DNA of 64,000 bases from Mycolicibacterium sp. (GTDB lineage: Bacteria > Actinomycetota > Actinomycetes > Mycobacteriales > Mycobacteriaceae). The stretch spans positions 1-64,000 of the forward strand of contig NZ_JAEMTA010000006.1 in the NCBI RefSeq assembly GCF_016462545.1, given 5' to 3'. Both the position numbers and the translations under genes were made by a program. A model generated the notes under the pieces. The model was not told the DNA's origin. It saw only the letters and a program-made list of their open reading frames with translations, and made no database searches. Positions within the stretch are counted from its first letter, which is position 1. Each line of letters starts with the position of its first letter. Shown here piece after piece: positions 37,018-45,452 of the stretch.

Positions 37018-38283
37018 CTACGCCGTCCGCGTCGTACACGGCAACCGCTTGATGCCGTGGAAGAACGACGACCGCAGGCGGTCGGGTTGCGCGGTCACCG
37101 CGAGTTCGGGAACCTTCGAATACAGCTCCTCGAGCAACACTCGCAGTTCGAGCCGGGCCAGTTGAGCGCCAAGGCAGAAATGAGTACCGCCGCCACCGAA
37201 CGCGGCGTGACCCGCGTCGGCGCGCGTGACGTCGAACTCGTCGGCCCGCTCGAAGATCTCTTGGTCCCGGTTGGCGGACAGATAATGGATCAGGACCCAG
37301 TCCCCTGCGGGGATTCGCCTGCCGCCGATCTCGACGTCCCGGGTGACGGTGCGGCGGAAGTGCATGACCGGGGTGGACCAGCGAAGCAACTCCTCCACCG
37401 CCGCCGGGATCGCGTCGGGGTGGCGGGTCAGTAGCGCGCGCTGTGCCGGATGCTCCGAGAGGGCCAGGATTCCGTGGCTCAGGGTGTTGCGCGTGGTTTC
37501 GTTGCCCGCGATCGCCAACAGCATGAAGAACTCGTTGAGTTGGTCCCGGTTGAGCTTCTCGCCGTCGACCTCGGCGGCGAGGAGTGCCGACAGGATGTCG
37601 TCGGTCAAACCGTGTTTGCGCCTATGCGCGACCAATTCAGCACAGTACGAGAACATTTCGGCGGCCGCCTCACCGAGCGCCTGTGGGGTCGGTGCGTAGT
37701 CGGGGTCCTCGATACCGAGGGTTCCGATGGCGTTGCTCCACCGGAAGACGTCCATTCGATCCTCCGCGGGCACCCCGAGAACCTCGGCGATCACCTGCAG
37801 CGACATCTCGGCGGAGATGTCGGGGACCGCGTCGAACTCTCCCTTCGCGATGACGTCGTCCACGATGTCGCGGGCCACCTTGCGCATGTGGGGTTCGAGG
37901 CGGGTGACGTTGCGGACGGTGAACCCCTGATTGATGAGCTTGCGATACAGGACGTGGCGCGGTGGATCGATGCCCGGCAGCATGGCCGACGTCGGGCTCA
38001 TCTCGACCTCGACGAGGGTGTTGCCCTGCATGCTGCTGAACGTTTCGGTGTCACGGCTGACCATCCGTACGTCGGCATGCCGCGTCAGCAGCCACGCCTT
38101 CGGGAGGCCGGGTAGGAGCACCGGGTGTACCGGGGCGTCGGCGCGCAACCGGGCAAGTGCGGCGAAGGGCGCTCCGTCGACGTAGGTGTCGGGATCGAGC
38201 ACCGCTGCGGCGTCGACGTCGGCGGCCCCACCCTGGTGTTCGGTGACCAAGGACCTGACGAGGCCCGGCTTCGGAATGTTCAT
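37018..38283 (-). CDS. Cytochrome P450
   Basis: A 421-residue soluble bacterial P450. The I-helix oxygen motif is LAIAGNETTRN, the K-helix ExxR is EELLR, and the haem-Cys loop is FGGGGTHFCLGAQLARLE. It also has HFRRTVTRDVEIGGRRIPAGD. It should hydroxylate a hydrophobic substrate using ferredoxin and reductase encoded elsewhere. I cannot assign a CYP family with certainty. ATG 38283 overlaps the TetR stop in ATGA and has GGAGG upstream. Its operon also holds an ALDH and a thiolase, and an ADH is divergent: together a plausible hydroxylation and alcohol-to-acid route. Confidence 0.92.
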   Translation of the reverse strand: MNIPKPGLVRSLVTEHQGGAADVDAAAVLDPDTYVDGAPFAALARLRADAPVHPVLLPGLPKAWLLTRHADVRMVSRDTETFSSMQGNTLVEVEMSPTSAMLPGIDPPRHVLYRKLINQGFTVRNVTRLEPHMRKVARDIVDDVIAKGEFDAVPDISAEMSLQVIAEVLGVPAEDRMDVFRWSNAIGTLGIEDPDYAPTPQALGEAAAEMFSYCAELVAHRRKHGLTDDILSALLAAEVDGEKLNRDQLNEFFMLLAIAGNETTRNTLSHGILALSEHPAQRALLTRHPDAIPAAVEELLRWSTPVMHFRRTVTRDVEIGGRRIPAGDWVLIHYLSANRDQEIFERADEFDVTRADAGHAAFGGGGTHFCLGAQLARLELRVLLEELYSKVPELAVTAQPDRLRSSFFHGIKRLPCTTRTA

Positions 38284-38849
38284 CTGGCCTCCACCGATGC
38301 CTGGATTCCACTGACGATGACGGCGAGACCGGACCGGAAGCGTGACGCTGCCTGCCGTTCGGTCGGCTTGGGGACCGCTTGCGGTCGGGACTCCTCCAGG
38401 CTCACTGATCCGAGGAGATACGTGTACAACACCGTATGAGCGGCGTTGGCAACGGTTTTCGTCAGTCCGGACTCTGCGATCAGCACACGGCTCAGTCCGT
38501 CGAGGCGGCGCGCGCACTCGCCGTCCCCGTTCGTCTGAAGCACCGCGGCGATGCCGGGGACGTCGAGCAATACGCGCCGCGACTGGGTGTACAGGGCGAC
38601 CAGCCGCTCGTCCCACGGTCCCGGTGCAGGCTCGTCGATGGTGGACAGCACCGACTCGGCCAGCAGATCCAACGCCGCCCGCTTGCCCCGAACGTGGTAG
38701 TACACCGAGGGCGCGGCGGCGCCAAGCTCCGCGGCGAGCTCGCGCATCGTCACGCGTTGCACCCCGACCCGCCGGGCCAGGTCGAGCAGCGCAGCCACCA
38801 CCTGCTCGCGGTCGAGCTCGCCATAGGCCCGCCGCGGGGGCACCGTCAC
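38280..38849 (-). CDS. TetR-family transcriptional regulator
   Basis: A 189-residue regulator with the N-terminal helix-turn-helix (RVTMRELAAELGAAAPSVYYHV followed by RGKRAALDLL) and an all-alpha ligand domain resembling the TetR_C group. GTG 38849 overlaps the ALDH stop in GTGA, and its own stop overlaps the P450 start. It probably controls the operon it lies in; the 20-bp palindrome at 40367-40386 between ALDH and ADH is the best candidate operator. Confidence 0.87.
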   Translation of the reverse strand: MTVPPRRAYGELDREQVVAALLDLARRVGVQRVTMRELAAELGAAAPSVYYHVRGKRAALDLLAESVLSTIDEPAPGPWDERLVALYTQSRRVLLDVPGIAAVLQTNGDGECARRLDGLSRVLIAESGLTKTVANAAHTVLYTYLLGSVSLEESRPQAVPKPTERQAASRFRSGLAVIVSGIQASVEAR

Positions 38850-40333
38850 GCGTTCTCCCCCGTCGCTTCGCTCGCCCCAGCCGGCACCCCGTAGACCGAC
38901 TTCATCTCGACGTACTCGTCGAAGGCCTCGGGGCCGTACTCCCTGCCGATGCCACTGGCCTTGAATCCGCCGAAGGGAACGCCGAACTCGGGGGCGAAGG
39001 AGTTGATCCCGAACATGCCGGTGCGGACCCGGCGAGCAATGGCGAGGCCCTGCTGCCTGTCCTTCGTCCACACCGAGCCGCCGAGACCGTACGGCGAGTC
39101 ATTGGCGATCCTGACGGCGTCGTCCACGTCGTCGTAGGGGATGACGACGATCACGGGGCCGAAGATCTCCTCTCTGGCGATGCGCATCGAGTTGTCCACG
39201 TCGCGGAACACCGTCGGACGAACGTACTGTCCGTCGGTCAGACCGTCGATGGCATCCGACCCGCCCGCCGCCAGGGTGGCCCCCTCGGCGACGCCGACGT
39301 CGATGTATCCCCTCACCCGGTCGCGCTGACGGGCGGAGACCAGCGGGCCGATGTCGGTGGCCCGGTCGCTGGGGTCACCGACGACGAAGCCGTCGGCCGC
39401 CGCGGCGAGGGCCTCGGCCACTTCGTCATATCTGCTGCGCGGAGCCAGGATTCGGCTCTGGGCGACGCACGCCTGGCCGTTGTTAAGGAACGACGAGAAG
39501 CGCAGGCCAGCCACGGTCCGCTCGAGCGACGCGTCCTCGCAGACGATGGCCGCCGACTTGCCGCCCAACTCCAGGCTGCACCGGGCCAGTCGATGACCAC
39601 AGGTGGCGGCGATGGCACGGCCGACGTCGGCGCTTCCGGTGAAGGCGATCCTGTCGACGCCGGGATGCTCGACGAGCCGCAGGCCCGCCGGGGTGGCGCC
39701 GGGGAGGACGGCGACGACGCCGGGCGGCAGGTCGGCATCGGCCAGCAGACCTGCGAGCAGCATGCCGTCCAACGGCGTCTCGGGCGCGGGCTTGACGACG
39801 ACGGTGCAGCCGGCGATCAACGCGGGCAACAACTTTGCCACGATGGTGACCTGTGGGACGTTCCACGGCGTGATGATGCCGACGACGCCTGCGGGCTCAC
39901 GGACGAGCATGCTGGTCCCCCGCCGCTCCGTCCACGGATACGATTCGGCGAACCCGAGGGTGGCCTGCATCAGCACGAGTGGCCCGAGGCCGTGGGCCGG
40001 CTCTGAGAACGTGGCAGGCGAGCCCATCTCGGCCGTGACGAGGGTGGCCAGTTCGGCGGTCCGGGCCGCATAGGCCTCGACGAACGGACGCAGTGCCGCA
40101 ATGCGCTCGGCCACCGTCATCCGTGGCCACGGTCCCTCGTCGAAGGCGCGCCGCGCCGCGGCGACGGCACGATCGACGTCCGACTCGGAGGCGATCGGCG
40201 CGGAGCCGACGGCGCGTCCGTCGTGAGGGGACCTGACGTCGAACTGGTCGTCGGTGGACGGCGACACCCATGCGCCGTCGAGGAACACGCGGTCGAAGGA
40301 GTACGACCTTCCGGTGGACGTGTCGAGTGACAT
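38846..40333 (-). CDS. NAD(P)-dependent aldehyde dehydrogenase
   Basis: A 495-residue ALDH with the catalytic Glu in LELGGKSAAIV, the Cys in NNGQACVAQSR, cofactor loops IITPWNVPQ and AFTGSADVGRAI, and the C-terminal GMFGINSFAPEFGVPFGGFKASGIGREYG. It probably oxidises the aldehyde made by the divergent alcohol dehydrogenase (363 residues, starting 104 nt away). It is the first gene of ALDH-TetR-P450-thiolase, all coupled by 0-4 nt. Confidence 0.9.
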   Translation of the reverse strand: MSLDTSTGRSYSFDRVFLDGAWVSPSTDDQFDVRSPHDGRAVGSAPIASESDVDRAVAAARRAFDEGPWPRMTVAERIAALRPFVEAYAARTAELATLVTAEMGSPATFSEPAHGLGPLVLMQATLGFAESYPWTERRGTSMLVREPAGVVGIITPWNVPQVTIVAKLLPALIAGCTVVVKPAPETPLDGMLLAGLLADADLPPGVVAVLPGATPAGLRLVEHPGVDRIAFTGSADVGRAIAATCGHRLARCSLELGGKSAAIVCEDASLERTVAGLRFSSFLNNGQACVAQSRILAPRSRYDEVAEALAAAADGFVVGDPSDRATDIGPLVSARQRDRVRGYIDVGVAEGATLAAGGSDAIDGLTDGQYVRPTVFRDVDNSMRIAREEIFGPVIVVIPYDDVDDAVRIANDSPYGLGGSVWTKDRQQGLAIARRVRTGMFGINSFAPEFGVPFGGFKASGIGREYGPEAFDEYVEMKSVYGVPAGASEATGENA

Positions 40334-40366
40334 GGGCCGTCGCCTCCTAGAGATTCGACCGGTGTT

Positions 40367-40386
40367 CCAATGTATTCGAACGTTGG
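40367..40386. promoter_or_regulatory. 20-bp palindrome in the ALDH/ADH divergent promoter
   Basis: CCAATGTATTCGAACGTTGG: the arms CCAATGT and ACGTTGG match as an inverted repeat at 6 of 7 positions around ATTCGA. A TAGAAT hexamer (40387-40392) next to it is a likely -10 for the ADH gene. The size and symmetry fit a TetR operator; the TetR gene 1.5 kb away is the natural candidate. Confidence 0.55.
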
Positions 40387-40436
40387 TAGAATGTCATCCC
40401 ATCAGGGTCCGACCACCGAAGCGAGGAACCCACGCC

Positions 40437-41528
40437 ATGACGGAGCGCGCCGCGATCCTGCGTGAGATCGGAAAGCCACTGGAGGTCGGCGACATCGAAC
40501 TCGCCGCCTTGGCACCGAACCAGGTCAGAGTCCGGATCGCTGCCAGCGGCGTCTGCCACTCCGACCTGTCGATGGCCACCGGGGCACTCCCCGCGGGCGC
40601 ACCCTGCGTGCTCGGTCACGAGGGCGCTGGCGTCGTCGAGGGCGTCGGCTCCGAGGTTCACCACGTCGAGATCGGCGATCACGTGGTGATCGCCTGGACG
40701 GCCGCATGTGGACACTGCTGGTTCTGCCTGCGCGGGGAGGTCCATCTGTGTCGCAACGCCATCGCCGACAGCTACTCGATGCCCTACGCGACGGACGGGG
40801 ACGGCACGTCGCTGTTCACCTCGATGGGCGTGTCGAGCTTCGCGACGGCGACCAACTGCCTGGGTCGGGCAGTGATCCCGATCGATCGCGACATCCCCCT
40901 CGACGTCGCCTCGCTGGTCGGCTGCGGCGTCGCCACGGGTGCCGGCGCGGCGCTGAACACCGCACCGGTCGAACACGGCAGCTCCGTCGCGGTCATCGGC
41001 CTCGGCGGCGTGGGCCTGGCCGCCCTGATGGCGAGCGTCGTTCGCGGCGCCGCCGTCGTCATCGCGATCGATCCCGTGGCCGCGCGGCGCGAGATCGCCG
41101 AGTCGTTCGGCGCGACCCACCTGATCGACCCGGCCGATGGCGACGTCGCGAGGCAGGTCAGGTCGGTCACCGGGCGCCGCGGCGCCGACATCGTCTTCGA
41201 GGCGGTCGGTCGCAGCGCCACCATCGAGACCGCGATCAAGGCCACCCGGAGGGGCGGGACCACCTGTGTCGTCGGCGCCGCGATGCCCGGTGAGATGGTG
41301 TCACTGTCGGCCTACGACCTGTTCATGAACGCCAAGACACTGGTGGGCTGCCAGTACGGCTCGGTGGTACCGGGACGGGACTTCCCGATGCTGCTCGACC
41401 TCTGGCGCAGTGGCCGGATGCCGTTGGACCGCTTGGTCACCCGGCGCGTCGTCCTCGACGAGGTCAACGACGCGTTCGCCGACCTGACCGCAGGCCGGGG
41501 CGTGCGCACCGTGATCGTGAACCCGTGA
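40437..41528 (+). CDS. Zinc-dependent alcohol dehydrogenase (MDR family)
   Basis: A 363-residue medium-chain dehydrogenase of the class III/NDMA-dependent-like type. Catalytic zinc ligands are in GVCHSDLSM and LGHEGAGVVEGVG; structural zinc is held by the four Cys of AACGHCWFCLRGEVHLC; NAD binds at GLGGVGLAALM. It likely oxidises a primary alcohol to the aldehyde handled by the divergent ALDH. ATG 40437 was chosen because the longer frame enters the ALDH gene. It converges on the enoyl-CoA hydratase gene. Confidence 0.9.
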   Translation: MTERAAILREIGKPLEVGDIELAALAPNQVRVRIAASGVCHSDLSMATGALPAGAPCVLGHEGAGVVEGVGSEVHHVEIGDHVVIAWTAACGHCWFCLRGEVHLCRNAIADSYSMPYATDGDGTSLFTSMGVSSFATATNCLGRAVIPIDRDIPLDVASLVGCGVATGAGAALNTAPVEHGSSVAVIGLGGVGLAALMASVVRGAAVVIAIDPVAARREIAESFGATHLIDPADGDVARQVRSVTGRRGADIVFEAVGRSATIETAIKATRRGGTTCVVGAAMPGEMVSLSAYDLFMNAKTLVGCQYGSVVPGRDFPMLLDLWRSGRMPLDRLVTRRVVLDEVNDAFADLTAGRGVRTVIVNP

Positions 41529-41532
41529 TGAG

Positions 41533-42354
41533 CTACCGCCCCGTCCACCGGGGTTTGCGCTTCTCCGCGAAGGCACGGGGCCCCTCCTTCGCATCCTCGG
41601 TGGCGAAGACCTCCCGCGAGATGCGCGACTCGTTTCGGTAGGCCTCCCGCATGTCGACCTTGAGACCCTCCAGCACGCTGCGCTTCGTGGCCTGGATCGC
41701 CAGCGGCGCATTCTTGGTGATCCTCGCGGCGTAGCCGAAGGCGGTGTCCAACAGCGCCTCCTCGGGCACCACGGCATTCAACAGGCCCATGTCGGCCGCC
41801 TTGTGCGCATCCACGACGTCGGCGCACAGCAGGAACTCCATCGCGTGCGCGAAGGGCACCTGACGAGGCAGCCGCACGGTGGTGCCACCGCCGGCGAACA
41901 GACCATGGGACGGCTCGAGCACACCGAAGGTCGCGTGCTCGCTGGCGATCCTGATGTCGACTCCACCGAGCATCTCCATGCCGCCCGCGACACACGGCCC
42001 GTTGACCGCCGCGATGATCGGCTTGTAGATCTTGCTGCCGCGCAGTACGGCGTCGGTGCCGTCGGACAGCGAGTAGCCGCCGACGTCCGTCGCGGTGCCG
42101 TCCTTGATCTGCTTGGACAGGGCCGTGATCTCCGGAACGTACGTCTTGAGGTCGGCACCGGCCATGTAGGAGCGGCCGACACCGGTGAAGATCGCCACCC
42201 AGGCGTCGTCATCATCGGCGAAGCGCTTCCACGCCTGCGCCAACTGGTGGAAGTGCTCGAGGTCGCAAGCGTTCTTGGCCTCTGGACGATCCAGCGTGAT
42301 CAGCACGACGTTCGGTGCGTCGGAACGCTTTCCGAGCTCATAGTGGACGGGCAC
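41533..42354 (-). CDS. Enoyl-CoA hydratase/isomerase family protein
   Basis: A 273-residue crotonase. Oxyanion-hole strands are GRSYMAGADLKTY and GPCVAGGMEMLG; LEPSHGLFAGGGTTVRLPRQV is in the active-site region, and the trimerisation C-terminus is present. It could hydrate an enoyl-CoA, or act as isomerase or ring hydrolase, as crotonases vary. GTG 42354 has AGGAGA eight bases upstream and begins 8 nt after the ligase stop, so both are in one operon driven from the site C region. Confidence 0.88.
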   Translation of the reverse strand: MPVHYELGKRSDAPNVVLITLDRPEAKNACDLEHFHQLAQAWKRFADDDDAWVAIFTGVGRSYMAGADLKTYVPEITALSKQIKDGTATDVGGYSLSDGTDAVLRGSKIYKPIIAAVNGPCVAGGMEMLGGVDIRIASEHATFGVLEPSHGLFAGGGTTVRLPRQVPFAHAMEFLLCADVVDAHKAADMGLLNAVVPEEALLDTAFGYAARITKNAPLAIQATKRSVLEGLKVDMREAYRNESRISREVFATEDAKEGPRAFAEKRKPRWTGR

Positions 42355-42362
42355 CTGTTCTC

Positions 42363-44000
42363 CTAGTGATCGGGGGACGGGTAGGCACCCATCCGGTGGT
42401 GAGAATCGAACTGCTCTCGCAGCGAGTCGCGGTCCGTACGCGTCAGCGGCGTGTAGGCGTGTCCACCTGGCGGGCGCCACCACACCGGGTCGTCGCACAG
42501 CCACGCCTCCCGACGCAAGGGTCGTTTGTCGATCTTGCCGTTTCCGAGAACGGGGATCGCCTCGGTGACCCGAACGAACCTAGGCGACCACTTGGTGCCG
42601 AGATCGGCCTGCGCCGAGAGGAACTCGGCGAAGTCATCGGGGTCGAAGACGTACCCGGGTGACAGCTCCATGGCCGCCAACACCTGATCACCAGCCAGCG
42701 GATCGGGCACGGCGACGACGGCCACCGCTGCCGCGGGTCCGTAACGGCCGACGATGCGCTCGACGGGTGACGCCGCGAAGTTCTCGGAGTCGACGCGCAG
42801 CCAGTCCCCCACGCGTCCTGCGAACCAAAAGACGTCGTCGGAATCCTTGTACGCCAGGTCACCGGACCAGAACCAGCCGCCGCGCAACCGCTCCGACTCG
42901 GCGTCCGGATTGTTCCAGTAGCCCTCGAAGGAGCCATCTGCGTTGCGACGAACCAACTCTCCTATCGCACGTTCGGAATTGCACAGCCGTCCACCGGGAT
43001 CCAACTGAGCCGTCTCGCACTCCGTGCCCGACGCATCGACCACCGCGACGTCCGCGCCGGGCGGCGCAGTGCCCAGCGATCCGGGTTTACGCGAGGGGAC
43101 GAGCACGATGCCGCCCTCGCTGGACCCGTAACCACTCAGCACGGTCACGCCGAACCGGTCGTGGAACTCGGCCATGTCCCGCGGCGACGCCTCGGGCGCC
43201 AACACCACCTTCAGTCGATGATCCCGGTCACGAGGAGTCGGCGGCGTCGCCAGCACGTATCCGAGAGCGCGACCGACGGTGTTGGTGAACGTCACCCCAT
43301 GCCGCCGGACGTCCTCGAGCCACGCCGTCGCCGAGAACCGATCGCGAAGCAGAAGTCGTGAACCACCCGCGAGAGCAGGAAAGAGCGCTGCGCTCAACGC
43401 GTTGCCGTGCGAGAGCGGCATCGGGCAGTACAGGGTGTCCTTGGCCCCCAGGCCGATTGACGCACTGGCCGCGATCCGTCCCTGACTGCGCATCGCGGCC
43501 TTGGGCGCCGCCGTCGACCCCGACGTCAACAGCAGACACATCAGCGTGGACGCCTGCGGGCCGGCGTCGGGCAGCGCTGCGCCCTCGTGCTCGGCCCACG
43601 GGCGATCCTCGATGCGAACGGGGTTCTGGACCAGATCGCCGTAGGTGGCATCGGCGATGACGAACTGGCAGGAGGTGTGCTCGACGTCGTGGGCGAGTTC
43701 AGCGCCACGTCGGGTCGCGTTGACGCCGACGATGCACGCCCCTGCCAGCGCTGCCCCAAACATCTGGAACACGTACTCCGGAACGTTGGGCAGCAGCACG
43801 CCCACGTGCGGCGGCCGCGTCGGATCCAGCGACGCGCGCAGCCACGAGGCCCGCACCACCGCCTCGGTCACCACTTCGCGCCACGTCCAGGCGTGGTCGC
43901 CGAAGATCAGCCCGACGTTGTCGTCCTCGGCTCGCGCGCGCACCATGTCAGCCACCGTGGCGGCGGGGCGCCCGACCTCGGTGTTCGCCTGCGGTGTCAT
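42363..44000 (-). CDS. AMP-dependent acyl-CoA synthetase/ligase 2
   Basis: ANL-superfamily enzyme of 545 residues. P-loop LLLTSGSTAAPKAA, adenylate-binding GYGSSEGGIVLV, hinge region FWSGDLAYKDSDDVFWFAGR and C-terminal Lys in GNGKIDKRPLRR are present, in the layout of FadD17-type fatty acid or steroid-acid CoA ligases. ATG 44000 gives a normal start; the open frame reaches 44471 but enters the neighbouring gene. It precedes the enoyl-CoA hydratase and is divergent from the CrtC-like gene, with operator site C between. Confidence 0.88.
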   Translation of the reverse strand: MTPQANTEVGRPAATVADMVRARAEDDNVGLIFGDHAWTWREVVTEAVVRASWLRASLDPTRPPHVGVLLPNVPEYVFQMFGAALAGACIVGVNATRRGAELAHDVEHTSCQFVIADATYGDLVQNPVRIEDRPWAEHEGAALPDAGPQASTLMCLLLTSGSTAAPKAAMRSQGRIAASASIGLGAKDTLYCPMPLSHGNALSAALFPALAGGSRLLLRDRFSATAWLEDVRRHGVTFTNTVGRALGYVLATPPTPRDRDHRLKVVLAPEASPRDMAEFHDRFGVTVLSGYGSSEGGIVLVPSRKPGSLGTAPPGADVAVVDASGTECETAQLDPGGRLCNSERAIGELVRRNADGSFEGYWNNPDAESERLRGGWFWSGDLAYKDSDDVFWFAGRVGDWLRVDSENFAASPVERIVGRYGPAAAVAVVAVPDPLAGDQVLAAMELSPGYVFDPDDFAEFLSAQADLGTKWSPRFVRVTEAIPVLGNGKIDKRPLRREAWLCDDPVWWRPPGGHAYTPLTRTDRDSLREQFDSHHRMGAYPSPDH

Positions 44001-44064
44001 ACCGCTCCGCTCCCCGGGAGTGTCGACCGGTCGATCTGGATCTGCCGACGCCGATCGTAGTAGC

Positions 44065-44082
44065 TTAACTTTGCGATAATAG
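44065..44082. promoter_or_regulatory. Operator site C: TTAACTTTGCGATAATAG
   Basis: Copy of the 18-bp dyad between the divergent ligase (starts 44000) and CrtC-like (starts 44121) genes. It holds the TTGC centre and a perfect ATAG right arm, with a weaker left arm. GATAAT (44075-44080) inside it is a likely -10 for the plus-strand gene. Confidence 0.55.
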
Positions 44083-44120
44083 CCAGATTGAATCCGAGTA
44101 CTCAACGAGGGCAGGTAGCA

Positions 44121-45452
44121 GTGGTCGACACGACGAGTCGGGACCGAGCCCCCGACCTTCACTACCCATTCGAACTCGTACCGGGCGACGACGAGTTCAC
44201 GTTTCCTGGCGCGGAGGGCGTACATCCCGACTGCCAGTCCGACACCTGGTTCCTCGCAGGCGAATTGACCGGAACCACCTCCGGAAGGCGTTTCGCGTTC
44301 CTCACGATCTTCAACCAGAACCGACCGGGCGGAGACCTGGTCGCCGACTTTCACACGATGGCTCTCTTCGACCTCGACCACGCCACCTACGGCACGTTCA
44401 CCGACTACGACATGCCGCCCAAGAACATGGCGCCGGGGACGGTCCACAAGATGTCCGCCGCCACCGGTCACCTCGAGATGAGCTTCGACAGCCGTGCCGG
44501 CCGGAGCCTATGGACGGCGCGGCGCGGTGCCGACGACGAGTTGGTCCCGTTCTCCTACGACGTAACGCTGGCGGGCGTCGATCAGGCCGACGCCGCGATG
44601 GAACTCCGGTTGGAGGTGTCGCCCACGCGGGCGCCCGTTCCCGTCGGCGCCGACACCTACAACGGACGGTTCTCCTGCCTGGCACAGCCGGAGACGTTCT
44701 CCTACTTTCAGACCGGGATGGCCATGACAGGAACGTTGAAGTGGGGCAACGTCTTCGAGGAAGTATCCGGCACCTCCGGTCACATCGACCGGCAGTGGTT
44801 CCCCCTTCCTGCCGGCGGCGGTGGCACGGGGGGCGATCCGCGGGCGATCTCCTACGAGTGGCGGACCATTCACCTCGACAACGGGACGGACGTCGTCGCG
44901 TGGCGACAGTTCGACAGACGCGACCACAACTCGCCGCGTCCGTTCACCGGCGCCACGGTCGCCTACGCTGCGCCCGAAAGAGCCCCCGAATGCGTCGAGG
45001 ACATCGAGGTCCGCACCGAGAGCTACGTGCGCTGGCCCGAATCGGTGCGACAGCTGATGCGCCCACCCGTCTCAGCCCGCTACATGCCCGAGCGGCACAC
45101 GTTCGCGTCCAAGACACTCGACCTCGAAATCTCCGGGGTGCCCCTGGTCGCCGCGCCTGCGCACACCCTGCCCGTGGAATACATGGAGGGACCCTTCCTC
45201 TTCGAGGGCACCATGCGAGGAGAGCCGGTGCGCGGCTTCGGAATATCGGAACGGTCGCTCGCCCTGTACCGCGACTGGGAGCTCGTCGACGTACTGGCCA
45301 CCACGCATCTGGCCGCGCTTGCCGACACCCTACGACCCCTGATCGCCGACGGCAGGCGGGCCGATGCGCTCGACCAACTGAGGCGCGCGGACCCAGGCGA
45401 ACACGCCCAACTGGTCGACGATCTGGCGGCCGCGCTGGCCGTCAACGAGTGA
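44121..45452 (+). CDS. CrtC/AttH-like lipocalin-fold protein
   Basis: A 443-residue protein of the AttH/CrtC (hydroxyneurosporene synthase-like) group. Signs are DTWFLAGELTGTTSGRRFAF near the start, GTSGHIDRQWFPL in the middle, and a paired beta-rich second half. Members include carotenoid 1,2-hydratases and various cyclases and hydratases of terpenoid or polyketide substrates. No signal peptide is seen. GTG 44121 follows GCAGG by five bases; TTG 44088 would start almost at the operator. The C-terminus overlaps the converging thiolase gene by 11 nt. Confidence 0.72.
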   Translation: MVDTTSRDRAPDLHYPFELVPGDDEFTFPGAEGVHPDCQSDTWFLAGELTGTTSGRRFAFLTIFNQNRPGGDLVADFHTMALFDLDHATYGTFTDYDMPPKNMAPGTVHKMSAATGHLEMSFDSRAGRSLWTARRGADDELVPFSYDVTLAGVDQADAAMELRLEVSPTRAPVPVGADTYNGRFSCLAQPETFSYFQTGMAMTGTLKWGNVFEEVSGTSGHIDRQWFPLPAGGGGTGGDPRAISYEWRTIHLDNGTDVVAWRQFDRRDHNSPRPFTGATVAYAAPERAPECVEDIEVRTESYVRWPESVRQLMRPPVSARYMPERHTFASKTLDLEISGVPLVAAPAHTLPVEYMEGPFLFEGTMRGEPVRGFGISERSLALYRDWELVDVLATTHLAALADTLRPLIADGRRADALDQLRRADPGEHAQLVDDLAAALAVNE

